Below, piece by piece: positions 1 to 7,294 of a DNA stretch of 9,233 nt. The number at the start of each line of letters is the position of its first letter. Position 1 is the first letter of the stretch. Source of the stretch: Flavobacteriales bacterium UBA5871 (GTDB lineage Bacteria; Bacteroidota; Bacteroidia; Flavobacteriales_D; Crocinitomicaceae). The notes beneath the pieces were generated by a model, which was not told the origin of the DNA, did no database searches, and saw nothing but the letters and a program-made list of their open reading frames with translations. Position numbers and translations under genes: made by a program. The stretch is taken from positions 1,949 to 11,181 of the forward strand of contig DJFN01000240.1 in NCBI GenBank assembly GCA_002432085.1. The letters run 5' to 3'.

Positions 1-1434
1 GACCTGGTGTATACGCAATACCGCTCTTCACCGGATTTCGATCAGAAAGGACTGAACGATCGCCGCATCGCTGAATTGAAGAAACTTCTGCCGCAAGTCA
101 ACGCCGATAATCCGACCTGGGCCCTGGTGGAACAAACCAAGGCCAAAGACCGCGAAACCGCGAACACTTATTTTCACGGATTCGTCATCCATTATTCCGA
201 TAAGGAAGATCCGCAGGCACTTCGCACGTTCTTTTCGGAGAAGGCCAAGCCGATGACCACTTACACCGTTTCGACCGAACAAGGCGGCACATTCAGCTAT
301 CCGTCGGGAACACAGCTCACCGTGCCGGCCAACGCCGTTACTTATGCCGATGGCACGCCGGTGAAAGGGAATTTCGAATTGCAGTACCGCGAATTCAGAA
401 ACCCGGCCGAGATCGCGCTTTCCGGCATTCCGATGACCTACAACGAAAAAGGCATGAGCTATAATTTCAGCTCGGTGGGTATGTATGAGCTTCGCGGAAC
501 GCAGAACGGCAAAGAGCTCAATCTGCAAAAACCGATCACCGTTGATTTCAATTGTACGAAAGCGGTTAATGACGCCGATTTTTACCAGCTCGACGATAAA
601 ACGGGAGAATGGGAACAGCTGAAGCCTATTGTTTTTGACGGGCAGAATGAAGCTGCAGACGAACGTGAGCAGTTTGGTGAACCAGCGATGGGACTTATAC
701 CCGCTGGACCAATGTTTGGTCCGGTAAAGATCTGGCAAGGTGACATACCGGTGACCTACGAATCACCGAAAGGGATTTTTCTGGAATATGAAACGAAAGA
801 GAAGGTAACTACGGTAAAGATGAATCCGGAGGCTTGGAAAAAATTCAATAATGCAACCAAAGATTCTGTCAATCTTCGCAAGGCTATCCTGCATTCAGAC
901 AATGCGACCCGAACGCTGAAAATCGCAGAGAAGGATTATCCGCGGGTTGAAGTCATCGTGATAGGACAGCGATTCGGCTCACTCGACATGGCCAACATGC
1001 CGAAGACCAGCGGAACATTGCTCGCAGAAGGTGCCGACGCCAATCACACCTACCCGACCATTGTCAAAGGATTGAACTCCGAAGAATTCGGGGTCTACAA
1101 CGCCGATCAGATCTACCGCATCAAATCTCCGATGGCGCTGAGTCCCGTTTATACCGACGCGGCAACCGGCCAGCCAATCAAAAACCTGCACGTAGCCTGC
1201 GTGATCGATCTCACTTACAACGGCTCGTTCAGTTTTCAGCCCAACAACCTGATGTGCAATCCGCAAGGGCGAAATGTGGTCCTACTGTTCACGAATGACG
1301 GTCGCACTTATATGCTCGACGAACAGGCGTTTGCGCAAACCAATAAGCAGTCGCTGAAGGTCAATTTTGCGATGACAAACGTCACCGATCGTCTGAAAAC
1401 AACCGAAGATCTGAAGCAATTGCTGCAGCTATAG
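1..1434 (+). CDS. Surface/envelope protein with ZU5-like beta domain, 5' end missing
   Basis: Partial gene: the frame is open to the first base of the window, and the visible protein (about 477 residues) starts in the middle of a charged helical stretch with no signal peptide. The GTG at 7 is therefore probably not the true start. Numbering from that GTG, residues ~85-182 form a beta-rich module. It carries a GTQLTVPANAV strand, then DGTPVKGNFELQYREF, a SGIPM turn and a SVGMYELRG strand. I recognise this pattern from many Bacteroidota exported proteins and it resembles ZU5-type beta domains; that assignment is from memory of the family. The remaining ~290 residues are beta-rich without a motif I can name, and the last ~20 look helical. 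There is no T9SS sorting domain at the C-terminus. An intrinsic terminator follows 31 bp after the TAG stop. The function is unknown; an envelope structural or adhesion role is inference. Coding is secure, the family call moderate. Confidence 0.85.
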   Translation, partial: DLVYTQYRSSPDFDQKGLNDRRIAELKKLLPQVNADNPTWALVEQTKAKDRETANTYFHGFVIHYSDKEDPQALRTFFSEKAKPMTTYTVSTEQGGTFSYPSGTQLTVPANAVTYADGTPVKGNFELQYREFRNPAEIALSGIPMTYNEKGMSYNFSSVGMYELRGTQNGKELNLQKPITVDFNCTKAVNDADFYQLDDKTGEWEQLKPIVFDGQNEAADEREQFGEPAMGLIPAGPMFGPVKIWQGDIPVTYESPKGIFLEYETKEKVTTVKMNPEAWKKFNNATKDSVNLRKAILHSDNATRTLKIAEKDYPRVEVIVIGQRFGSLDMANMPKTSGTLLAEGADANHTYPTIVKGLNSEEFGVYNADQIYRIKSPMALSPVYTDAATGQPIKNLHVACVIDLTYNGSFSFQPNNLMCNPQGRNVVLLFTNDGRTYMLDEQAFAQTNKQSLKVNFAMTNVTDRLKTTEDLKQLLQL

Positions 1435-1465
1435 CATTTACCTGCTACCACCAAATCAACACAAG

Positions 1466-1490
1466 AGCCACTTTGACAAGTGGCTTTTTT
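1466..1490 (+). terminator. Intrinsic terminator after the ZU5-like gene
   Basis: A perfect 8-bp stem AGCCACTT / AAGTGGCT encloses the tetraloop TGAC and is followed directly by five T. It lies 31 bp beyond the TAG stop of the plus-strand gene. The T-run is only on the plus-strand side, so it works in that direction, and it ends 2 bp before the stop codon of the opposing T9SS gene. Confidence 0.88.
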
Positions 1491-1492
1491 CG

Positions 1493-3130
1493 TTAATGCA
1501 CTACAATCGAAAAGCTTCCGACACCGCTTTCCTTATGCAGCTGGAGCGTATACATTCCACTCTTAAGCGTGGAAACATCAAGCATGAATGTACCCGAAAT
1601 CCGCCGGCCCGAGCGAACGGTTCTTCCATCCATAGACATCAGGCGGAAATCGTATACCCGATCGTTAATCGTTGAAACGAACACAACATCGTTCGCCGGA
1701 TTCGGGAAAACACGAAAATGCTGATCGCTGCCCGGGTCATTCATCCCGAGCGTCGTCAGATCAAAGCAGGCCGACGTATCGGAACACTCGCCGTTGGAAA
1801 CCACCAAAGCGTATTCGCCGTTTCCGGGAATCGGAAATACGGGATCGTTCGCGCCTGCAATCGGATCGTTGGTCGAGCAATCGATCCATTGAAAGTCGTA
1901 GAAATCGGGCAGATCCGACACCAGATTGCCACCGACCGTATCGATCACGTTGACCTGGTTAATATAGCCCGGGCAGTGATTGTACTGCCGGATGTGCGAA
2001 TGAATGCTGTCGCTGCCAATTCCGTTCGACTGGAAAAAATCCGTGTGGAAGGAATAGTTTGCATAGTACGTGTTGGTTGAATCCACCACCACGTCATGGT
2101 AAACGGGCATTTGATCGGTGTATTCGGAAGTCATCGAGTTGATCAGCATACTCAAACCAAAAGGTCCGCCGACCCATGTCTGCGTGGAATGCTTAAAGCG
2201 AGCTGCCATCGGCAATCCCCACGGGCCGAGCTCACGGAAAGAATAAAACAGGATGACATCGCCCTGTCGTTCTTCCACTATGCGCATCGACACAAAGTAT
2301 TCGTTCACAATTCCCTGTATATACATTTTGGTAGATGTCACATTTTCTTTCACAGCGAAGAACTCGAGGTCCGGTATAACCAGGAACGGATTGTAGCTGG
2401 AAACAACGGCCAGGTAAAGCGAATCGTTTTGTGACACGATGAAATCGCTGACCAGGTGATAACCCGTCACAGGAACCGTTGTAACGGAATCCCATTGTGA
2501 CAGCGAAGTATTGAACCGGGTAAACGTATTGTAGATCATTGCCGGATTGTTCTGCGTGGTGATTTTCAATCCCGTCAGGCGCTGAGAATTGTCCAGCAGC
2601 ACTTTTGCCAGTTTGCCGGCATTCAGGTCCGACCACGTTGTTCCGTCGTACAGAAACACCGAGCCGCTGCCGTTAGCTGTCAGGTCTTTGAAATGAATGT
2701 AAAGCGAATCGGTGGTCGATCGCAGCAGTTCTGTTTCATAATACTGCGCGCTCAGCAAAGGATAAACCGGCGAAGTCGAGCTCCAGTTCAGGTTTCCGTC
2801 GAGGTCGTAGTTCTCGATCACAAACTGACCGCCCACTTTCCGAAGTACGTCGATCTCATTGTCGGAAACCACGAAATCGAGTCCGTCCGTTCCGGTGATC
2901 ACGTTATTCCACTGATCGTTTTCCAGCACATCGAGCCGGTATTGATTGGCCGTCACCTTGTTCTGCATGGAATACAGCTTGTTGGTCGAGGACTGGATCA
3001 TCAGCTCGCCGTTCTGATGATTGTGATACGTCAGCGTATCGTTACAGGCGTAGCGCCACTGGGCGTGTGAGCTATTCGAAAAAAAACAGCATGCAATCAG
3101 CAGGAGTCTCAGGTAGTTGGTTTCGTTCAT
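1493..3130 (-). CDS. T9SS type A sorting-domain protein, 545 aa
   Basis: Predicted secreted or cell-surface cargo of the type IX secretion system. The start chosen is the ATG at 3130, which gives MNETNY, then a hydrophobic core (LRLLLIACCFF) and a likely cleavage site after SHAQ near residue 24. A GTG at 3157 would add nine residues ahead of the signal peptide and is less likely. Residues ~25-390 are beta-rich repeats of 'D..LY/SLY..' character, propeller-like in look, but no known family is recognised. Residues ~393-462 form an Ig-like module of the type often placed before T9SS domains: FQWIDCSTNDPIAGA, then NGEYALVVSNGECSDTSAC. Residues ~472-545 are the sorting domain, with FRVFPNPAND, the middle strand MSMDGRTV and the final LKSGMYTLQL followed by a basic/hydrophobic end. 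The gene stands alone between an opposing terminator and a divergent neighbour. The passenger function is unknown. The T9SS call is strong; the beta-propeller idea is inference. Confidence 0.93.
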   Translation of the reverse strand: MNETNYLRLLLIACCFFSNSSHAQWRYACNDTLTYHNHQNGELMIQSSTNKLYSMQNKVTANQYRLDVLENDQWNNVITGTDGLDFVVSDNEIDVLRKVGGQFVIENYDLDGNLNWSSTSPVYPLLSAQYYETELLRSTTDSLYIHFKDLTANGSGSVFLYDGTTWSDLNAGKLAKVLLDNSQRLTGLKITTQNNPAMIYNTFTRFNTSLSQWDSVTTVPVTGYHLVSDFIVSQNDSLYLAVVSSYNPFLVIPDLEFFAVKENVTSTKMYIQGIVNEYFVSMRIVEERQGDVILFYSFRELGPWGLPMAARFKHSTQTWVGGPFGLSMLINSMTSEYTDQMPVYHDVVVDSTNTYYANYSFHTDFFQSNGIGSDSIHSHIRQYNHCPGYINQVNVIDTVGGNLVSDLPDFYDFQWIDCSTNDPIAGANDPVFPIPGNGEYALVVSNGECSDTSACFDLTTLGMNDPGSDQHFRVFPNPANDVVFVSTINDRVYDFRLMSMDGRTVRSGRRISGTFMLDVSTLKSGMYTLQLHKESGVGSFSIVVH

Positions 3131-3303
3131 GAACGATTGATTTAGAAGTAGTAGCACGAATTAAATCATTCGTTTTCAATCCCGCAAGCGGAATGTTCAG
3201 AATTGTGGTGGGAATTTATAATCGCGGCTTCCCAGCTACAATCTATTACCATTTATCACAAGTAATTGTTCTGCTTTTGTACTTTTACAGTAATTCATCA
3301 ACT
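3131..3303. promoter_or_regulatory. Divergent intergenic region with weak promoter candidates
   Basis: This 173-bp gap lies between two divergent starts and must hold both promoters unless transcripts start farther away. No perfect Bacteroidota -7 box (TAnnTTTG) is present. The nearest matches are TACTTTTA at 3280-3287 (+, 7 of 8, only 16 bp before the ATG at 3304) and, on the minus strand, TACTTGTG at 3264-3257 (7 of 8). Neither has a convincing -33 element, so both are only candidates. The left part holds the inverted repeat listed separately. Confidence 0.3.
3132..3174 (-). promoter_or_regulatory. Start-proximal hairpin (imperfect inverted repeat) before the T9SS gene
   Basis: AACGATTGATTTA (3132-3144) and TAAATCATTCGTT (3162-3174) are complementary at 12 of 13 positions, with a 17-nt spacer. 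In minus-strand RNA this makes an A/U-rich hairpin whose 3' arm ends one base before the ATG at 3130, covering the site a ribosome must enter. It could act on translation, or as DNA it could be a dyad operator. The repeat is seen directly; the role is inference. Confidence 0.4.
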
Positions 3304-4302
3304 ATGCGGTTCTTACTGGCATTCAGCATCTCCATCTTTGTCACGTCTTCGGTACTGGGCCTAGAGAAGGTCAATCAACGTTTACTTGACTATGCCAAAG
3401 CTTGTCCGAAAATATCCGCTTCCAATGTTCCCAGTCTTGTAGCCTATCTCAAAAAAGGAGCTGTTTCGGAAAGTCAGACGGTTGAAGTTTTCTGTTACTG
3501 GATCGCTGAAAACATTGCCTACGACACCAAAGCTTACTCGACTGGAACTAAATCTGGTAAAACACTGGTTACCCGAAAGGGTGTTTGTCAGGATTACGCC
3601 GAGCTGCTTCAACAAATGTGTATAGCTGCCGGCATCGAATGTCATTTGGTTAGCGGATACGCTAAAGGATATAGTTATCAAAAAAACACAACGTTTACAG
3701 AAACCAACCATGCCTGGAATGTCATAAAAGTCAACGGTAAGTATATACTTACTGACGCCACATGGGCCAGCGGCTATGCAAAAAAGGTCAATGGCGTAAT
3801 GACCTTTTACAAAAAGCTGGATATTGCGGAAATAATGGCCAATCCTGATTTCTTTGTTACGGAACGCCTTCCGGGAGATCCGAGATGGCAACTGCGGAAC
3901 CGACCGATCACTATCAGCAGCTTTGAACAGAACGATTCTATCCGTGAAATGCTTAAGCAGACTGCCTCTTATTACAATTTCAACGATAGCATTGCATCAT
4001 ATGTGAAAGCCGACAGCATGCAGCGTTTTGTTATGAGCGCAGAAAGCGCTTACCGTTTCAACCCGATCCCGGATAATCTTTCCTCTTTGGCTACAGCCTA
4101 CTATAGCCATGCCTGGCATTTAGGAAATACTTATAACGATATAAAGCATTACAACCAATCCATAGCTCTTTATGAGAAAGCCATCATCCATTACACGAAA
4201 CTGAATAACAGTTACGGAACCAAATGGATTTCAAATTGTCAAAAGGGTATAACTTACAATAAGGCCAAAATTGAAGAATTGACGAAAAAGATCCCTAAAT
4301 AA
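3304..4302 (+). CDS. Exported transglutaminase-like domain protein, 332 aa
   Basis: Contains a transglutaminase/cysteine-protease-like core with the full triad. Cys95 is in the motif RKGVCQDYA, His136 in TNHAWNV and Asp151 in LTDATW, in the order and spacing expected for the family. Such domains act as peptidases, amidases or crosslinkers, and the substrate cannot be told here. The start is taken as ATG 3304 because it gives a good signal peptide (MRFLLAFSISIFVTSSVLG, cleavage near residue 19); the frame runs back to an ATG at 3193 but that would bury the signal peptide. There is no lipobox and no T9SS domain, so the protein is probably periplasmic or released. After the core comes ERLPGDPRWQL (~187-197), a linker with PITISSF that is typical of Bacteroidota members, and then a helical, TPR-like tail (~245-330). 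The 3' part is markedly A/T-richer than neighbouring genes. The stop TAA abuts the stop of the opposing gene with no gap. Confidence 0.93.
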   Translation: MRFLLAFSISIFVTSSVLGLEKVNQRLLDYAKACPKISASNVPSLVAYLKKGAVSESQTVEVFCYWIAENIAYDTKAYSTGTKSGKTLVTRKGVCQDYAELLQQMCIAAGIECHLVSGYAKGYSYQKNTTFTETNHAWNVIKVNGKYILTDATWASGYAKKVNGVMTFYKKLDIAEIMANPDFFVTERLPGDPRWQLRNRPITISSFEQNDSIREMLKQTASYYNFNDSIASYVKADSMQRFVMSAESAYRFNPIPDNLSSLATAYYSHAWHLGNTYNDIKHYNQSIALYEKAIIHYTKLNNSYGTKWISNCQKGITYNKAKIEELTKKIPK

Positions 4303-5211
4303 CTAGATCTTCTGAACCTTCCGGCAAACCATTCCTCTATCCGACTGCATACGAATCAGATACAATCCTGACGGAAGATTTCCAAGATCGATTTCCAGTA
4401 CCGACGAACCTTGAGGAACATAGCTTTCAATCAGCTGGCCATTAACCGTTAATAGCTCAAGTCCGGAAAGCGGTTGATTGCTGCTCACGGCTATTCTTCC
4501 CGATGACGGATTGGGAGCGATGTTGAGCTCAGGCGCCGCTTGTTCTTCCAGGCCGACGAAAAAGTCAGGAAACTGGCCGCAGGATTCGCCGTCGATCTCA
4601 AAATAGTCGAGACCGAGACCACCATAGGACGAGCTCGGATCGCCGGGATGGCCCCAGTGCCCGTATGGTCCGCCGCATTTTTCCCGTACGAAATAGTCGG
4701 ATATAAGAGGTTCAAAGCAAGGTGGAAATTCTGTCGGCTCCATACCGAATGCATACTCCTGCAGCTCTATACCATTGCAATTAAAACCGTCATAAATCGT
4801 ATCGACCACGAGGCAGGAATCCGGATCCGGCTCAGTCAGCATAAACACCGTCAGCGAAAGTCCGAAAGGTGCACCGGGGCTTGTATACGAGTAATTGCTC
4901 AACAAATCGTCATGGGAAAAGCTTGTTGTTCCGAAGTAAAGCGTATCATCAGGATCACCCGGTAAAGGCGGAATATAGGTCTGTGTACTCGCCGTGTAAT
5001 TGACAACCGATGAATCCGGATTATATGTTTTCCCGGTTATCCGGAAGAGATCGTAACGGTGCGTAATGAATCCCGACCCGCCGCTCTGATGCCAGTAATG
5101 ACGGACACAATAAGCATCGCCGACAGCGAAATCATAGATATCCTTCCGGAGCAGCTGGGAAAAGCCGAAGCGTGTGAGGAAAACAAAAGAGCAGAGTAAC
5201 AGTATTTTCAT
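4303..5211 (-). CDS. T9SS type A sorting-domain protein, 302 aa
   Basis: Predicted T9SS cargo. Signal peptide MKILLLCSFVFLTRFGFSQ, with likely cleavage after residue ~19. The middle region (~20-225) is rich in aromatic residues, Asp, Gly and Pro and holds several cysteines (for example NCNG, EKCGG, ESCGQ) that could form disulfides after export; no known domain is recognised. Residues ~228-302 are the sorting domain: ELNIAPNPSSG, then LELLTVNGQLI, and IDLGNLPSGLYLIRM ending KVQKI. The start at ATG 5211 is the only one giving an intact signal peptide. The gene lies downstream of the three-TM membrane protein gene on the same strand (97-bp gap), and its stop is directly adjacent to the stop of the convergent transglutaminase-like gene. 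A weak -7-like box AACTTTTG (5281-5274, minus) lies in the upstream gap. The function of the mature part is unknown. Confidence 0.93.
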   Translation of the reverse strand: MKILLLCSFVFLTRFGFSQLLRKDIYDFAVGDAYCVRHYWHQSGGSGFITHRYDLFRITGKTYNPDSSVVNYTASTQTYIPPLPGDPDDTLYFGTTSFSHDDLLSNYSYTSPGAPFGLSLTVFMLTEPDPDSCLVVDTIYDGFNCNGIELQEYAFGMEPTEFPPCFEPLISDYFVREKCGGPYGHWGHPGDPSSSYGGLGLDYFEIDGESCGQFPDFFVGLEEQAAPELNIAPNPSSGRIAVSSNQPLSGLELLTVNGQLIESYVPQGSSVLEIDLGNLPSGLYLIRMQSDRGMVCRKVQKI

Positions 5212-5308
5212 TCAAGGTGGATATTCGTTTCATTAAAGGTATGAAAATGCATCGCTTATACCAACAGATCTGTCAAAAGTTTCCGGAACCTGTGCCTGGG
5301 ATCCTCTT

Positions 5309-5911
5309 TTAAACCATCCCCAGAAAATACCCCAGCAGCGCGATCACATCCACAACCCCTATTATCCAAAGGATCCGCAAGTTAAACCGTGACGTTCCAT
5401 CGTTAAAGAACAGGGAAATAAACGTCATGAAGAAAACGATATAATAAAAGAATAACGGGAAGTCCATCCCGTATTTGACACTCCATTCGGCTTTCGAAAA
5501 ATAGATCGGCCGGCCGAATGGATTCCGCTCGACGATTATCCGATCTCCTTTTTCGAGTACCGTGCCCACATTCCCTTTGATTGTGGTTGAATAGCTCGCT
5601 TGATTTGTCGTAAACCAAAGATCTGTGTTGGTATATCTTCCCCACTTTGTGTGTCCGGTGTAGACTTCAGATCGCGCTTCGACAACAATTTCTTCGGTAA
5701 CGCTGACCGTTTTCAGGTGAAAAAAAGGAACGATCAGGCAGCAGAGCATAAAAACGATCCTCACGCCCCAGACCGTCCGGAAAAACCATCCCTTGCGGAA
5801 GATGTGGTTATACAGCCTGGCACGTCTGTTTTCGAAACGTTTACGCTCTTTGATCAGGCGGAGCATCTCAAGCCGTTCTTCGTAAGAAAGCCGCGGTCTT
5901 CTTCTCATCAT
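5309..5911 (-). CDS. Hypothetical inner-membrane protein with three TM segments, 200 aa
   Basis: I do not recognise a family. The N-terminal 45 residues are strongly basic (MMRRRPRLSY, KERKRFENRR), which points to a cytoplasmic N-terminus by the positive-inside rule. Predicted membrane segments lie at ~46-66, ~151-169 and ~179-198. Between the first two is an ~85-residue extracytoplasmic region that looks beta-rich (TVSVTEEIVVEA, GTVLEKGDRIIVERN, FGRPIYF). This resembles, in layout only, small proteins with a beta-rich loop between membrane helices. Two ATG codons lie back to back (5911 and 5908), and either could be used. The KAS III-like gene ends 52 bp upstream on the same strand with no convincing terminator between, so the two may be cotranscribed. 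The function is unknown, and a role linked to lipids would rest on position alone. Confidence 0.8.
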   Translation of the reverse strand: MMRRRPRLSYEERLEMLRLIKERKRFENRRARLYNHIFRKGWFFRTVWGVRIVFMLCCLIVPFFHLKTVSVTEEIVVEARSEVYTGHTKWGRYTNTDLWFTTNQASYSTTIKGNVGTVLEKGDRIIVERNPFGRPIYFSKAEWSVKYGMDFPLFFYYIVFFMTFISLFFNDGTSRFNLRILWIIGVVDVIALLGYFLGMV

Positions 5912-5963
5912 ACGACCGCGAATTTAAGCACTATCGGCTTTTCCTGACCAGTAAAAAACGGTC

Positions 5964-7031
5964 TTATACTCTATAACACACTGCATTGATATTCATTCCC
6001 GCGCCCACGGAAGCAAACAGGATAATATCGCCGGGATGCAGCTCGTGGTGTTCCAGCTCACCGCGAAGCACCATATCGTATAAGGTCGGAATGGTCGCAA
6101 CGGAGCTGTTGCCAAGCTTGTGAATACACATTGGCATGATGTGCCCGGGCACTTCGTTTTTCCCATAGAGCTTGTAGAGTGCGCGGATCATTCCTTCGTC
6201 GAGCTTTTCGTTGGCCTGGTGAATGAACACTTTGCTGAGCTGATCGATCGCAACACCGGCATCGTCGAGACAGGCTTTCATGGCCGCCGGAACGTGTTTC
6301 ATAGCATATTCGTAAACCTTGCGGCCTTTCATTTTAATATAGCGAACGCGCGGATCGGAATGCGGGAAATAGGATTTCCCAAGGCTCAGGTAGTAAGCTT
6401 CGTCCATGCAATGCGACTGCACTTTCACGGAAAGAATTCCGCTTTGTGTATCGTTGATATATTCGAGCACAGCTGCTCCGGCGCCATCGGAAAAGATCAT
6501 GCTGTCGCGGTCGTACGGATCAAGCACACGGCTCAGCGTTTCGGCACCGATCACAAGGCAGCGTTTGGCAATTCCGGCTTTGAAAAAAGCATCGGCCTGG
6601 ATAATACCCTGCACCCAGCCCGGACATCCGAATAAGATATCGTAAGCCACACAATCGGGATTATAAATCTTCAGGTTGTGTTTCACACGGGAAGCGATCG
6701 CAGGGATAATATCGGTTTGAATGGTATGCTTGACCACGTTCCCGAAGTTGTGCGCCACGATGATCTGGTCGATGGTTTCGGGATCGATCTGTGCTGCCGC
6801 AATGGCTTTTTCGGCCGCGATGGTTGCAATATCCGAACAATCGAGCTCGGTTGGCGCGTACCGGCGTTCCTCGATACCCGTTATCGCTTCGAATTTCCTT
6901 GCAATGTCTTCCGGGCTGCTGTCAATTGGCTTGTTGTCTTCTCCGTAGAACTCATGAACCATGAAATCGCGGTTCGTTTTTACGAGCGTTGGAATATACG
7001 ATCCCATTCCCCTGATCACACTTCTCTTCAT
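5964..7031 (-). CDS. 3-oxoacyl-ACP synthase III (KAS III) family protein, 355 aa
   Basis: Thiolase-fold condensing enzyme of the FabH type. FabH joins an acyl-CoA primer to malonyl-ACP to start fatty acid synthesis; relatives make polyketide or aryl-polyene-like products. The Cys-His-Asn triad is intact: Cys136 in LFGCPGWVQG, His271 in FIHQANEK and Asn308 in LGNSSVATIP. Other family signatures are TGIEERR (~51-57), SDGAGAAVLE (~181-190) and a closing GAGMNINA. At 355 residues it is longer than typical FabH (about 317), partly from extra sequence before TGIEERR (~25-45), and the catalytic Cys sits in GCPGW rather than the usual ACSGF. I know this variant as a widespread Bacteroidota subgroup of unclear substrate, so I give no fabH symbol. 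The start is ATG 7031 (MKRSVIRGMGSY); an in-frame ATG at 7121 would add 30 residues unlike FabH and lies upstream of the predicted transcription start. A three-TM protein gene follows 52 bp downstream. Confidence 0.93.
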   Translation of the reverse strand: MKRSVIRGMGSYIPTLVKTNRDFMVHEFYGEDNKPIDSSPEDIARKFEAITGIEERRYAPTELDCSDIATIAAEKAIAAAQIDPETIDQIIVAHNFGNVVKHTIQTDIIPAIASRVKHNLKIYNPDCVAYDILFGCPGWVQGIIQADAFFKAGIAKRCLVIGAETLSRVLDPYDRDSMIFSDGAGAAVLEYINDTQSGILSVKVQSHCMDEAYYLSLGKSYFPHSDPRVRYIKMKGRKVYEYAMKHVPAAMKACLDDAGVAIDQLSKVFIHQANEKLDEGMIRALYKLYGKNEVPGHIMPMCIHKLGNSSVATIPTLYDMVLRGELEHHELHPGDIILFASVGAGMNINAVCYRV

Positions 7032-7075
7032 CTGTTTAGTTTCTAAAATATCACTGAGGAAGGAGCCGGGGATAG

Positions 7076-7094
7076 CATCCGTCGGCAACGGACG
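7076..7094 (-). promoter_or_regulatory. Possible leader hairpin of the KAS III mRNA
   Basis: On the minus strand, CGTCCGT and ACGGATG pair across the loop TGCCG (seven pairs, one G-U). The 3' arm could instead pair in the competing small hairpin GGAT-GCT-ATCC just downstream, so the two are mutually exclusive. No T-run follows, so it is not a terminator. Any regulatory role is speculative. Confidence 0.2.
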
Positions 7095-7109
7095 GCGGGG
7101 TGCCTTTTC

Positions 7110-7117
7110 CAAAAGTA
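7110..7117 (-). promoter_or_regulatory. Bacteroidota -7 box for the KAS III gene
   Basis: The minus strand reads TACTTTTG, a perfect match to the TAnnTTTG consensus for the primary sigma factor of Bacteroidota. A TTG on the minus strand at 7144-7142 could be the -33 element, but its 24-bp spacing is somewhat long. Transcription from here would start near 7103, giving a leader of roughly 70 nt before ATG 7031. This also argues against the in-frame ATG at 7121. Consensus matches of this length do occur by chance. Confidence 0.45.
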
Positions 7118-7152
7118 ACAATAAGAACGAAAACGCCGTATCAATAGCTGCG

Positions 7153-7173
7153 TTCTTAAGGATATTTTAAGAA
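7153..7173. promoter_or_regulatory. Perfect 21-bp dyad upstream of the KAS III promoter
   Basis: TTCTTAA - 7 nt - TTAAGAA is a perfect 7+7 inverted repeat whose near edge lies 35 bp upstream of the -7 box. Size and spacing fit a binding site for a dimeric regulator. No regulator gene is in the window, and the dyad could also be chance in A/T-rich DNA. The rest of the 320-bp gap between 7032 and 7351 holds only the promoter, the leader and the terminator of the next gene; I see no credible small gene in it. Confidence 0.3.
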
Positions 7174-7294
7174 ATCCGGAGGTTTGCGAGAAGTTACCCG
7201 CTTCAAATCGCATTCGATTATGGCAATGTGGATGTAGGCTTTGGTGAACACTTCTTTCGAGGGTCTGGCAGACAGAAAAGCCTTTATTAAAGCG

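Noticed and set aside
28..738. 236-codon open frame on the minus strand opposite the ZU5-like gene
   Set aside because: Antisense shadow; the plus-strand frame has a conserved domain and a matching terminator, while this one is rich in Arg/His/Phe without motifs.
3193..3303. Upstream in-frame extension of the transglutaminase-like protein (ATG at 3193)
   Set aside because: It would add 37 residues ahead of a good signal peptide and use up most of the divergent promoter region.
5286..5305. Imperfect inverted repeat GGAACC...GGATCC downstream of the three-TM gene
   Set aside because: One mismatch in six pairs, and no T-run directly after it on the minus strand; too weak to call a terminator.
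6120..6635. 171-codon open frame on the plus strand opposite the KAS III gene
   Set aside because: Fully inside a gene with an intact catalytic triad; the translation shows no family features.
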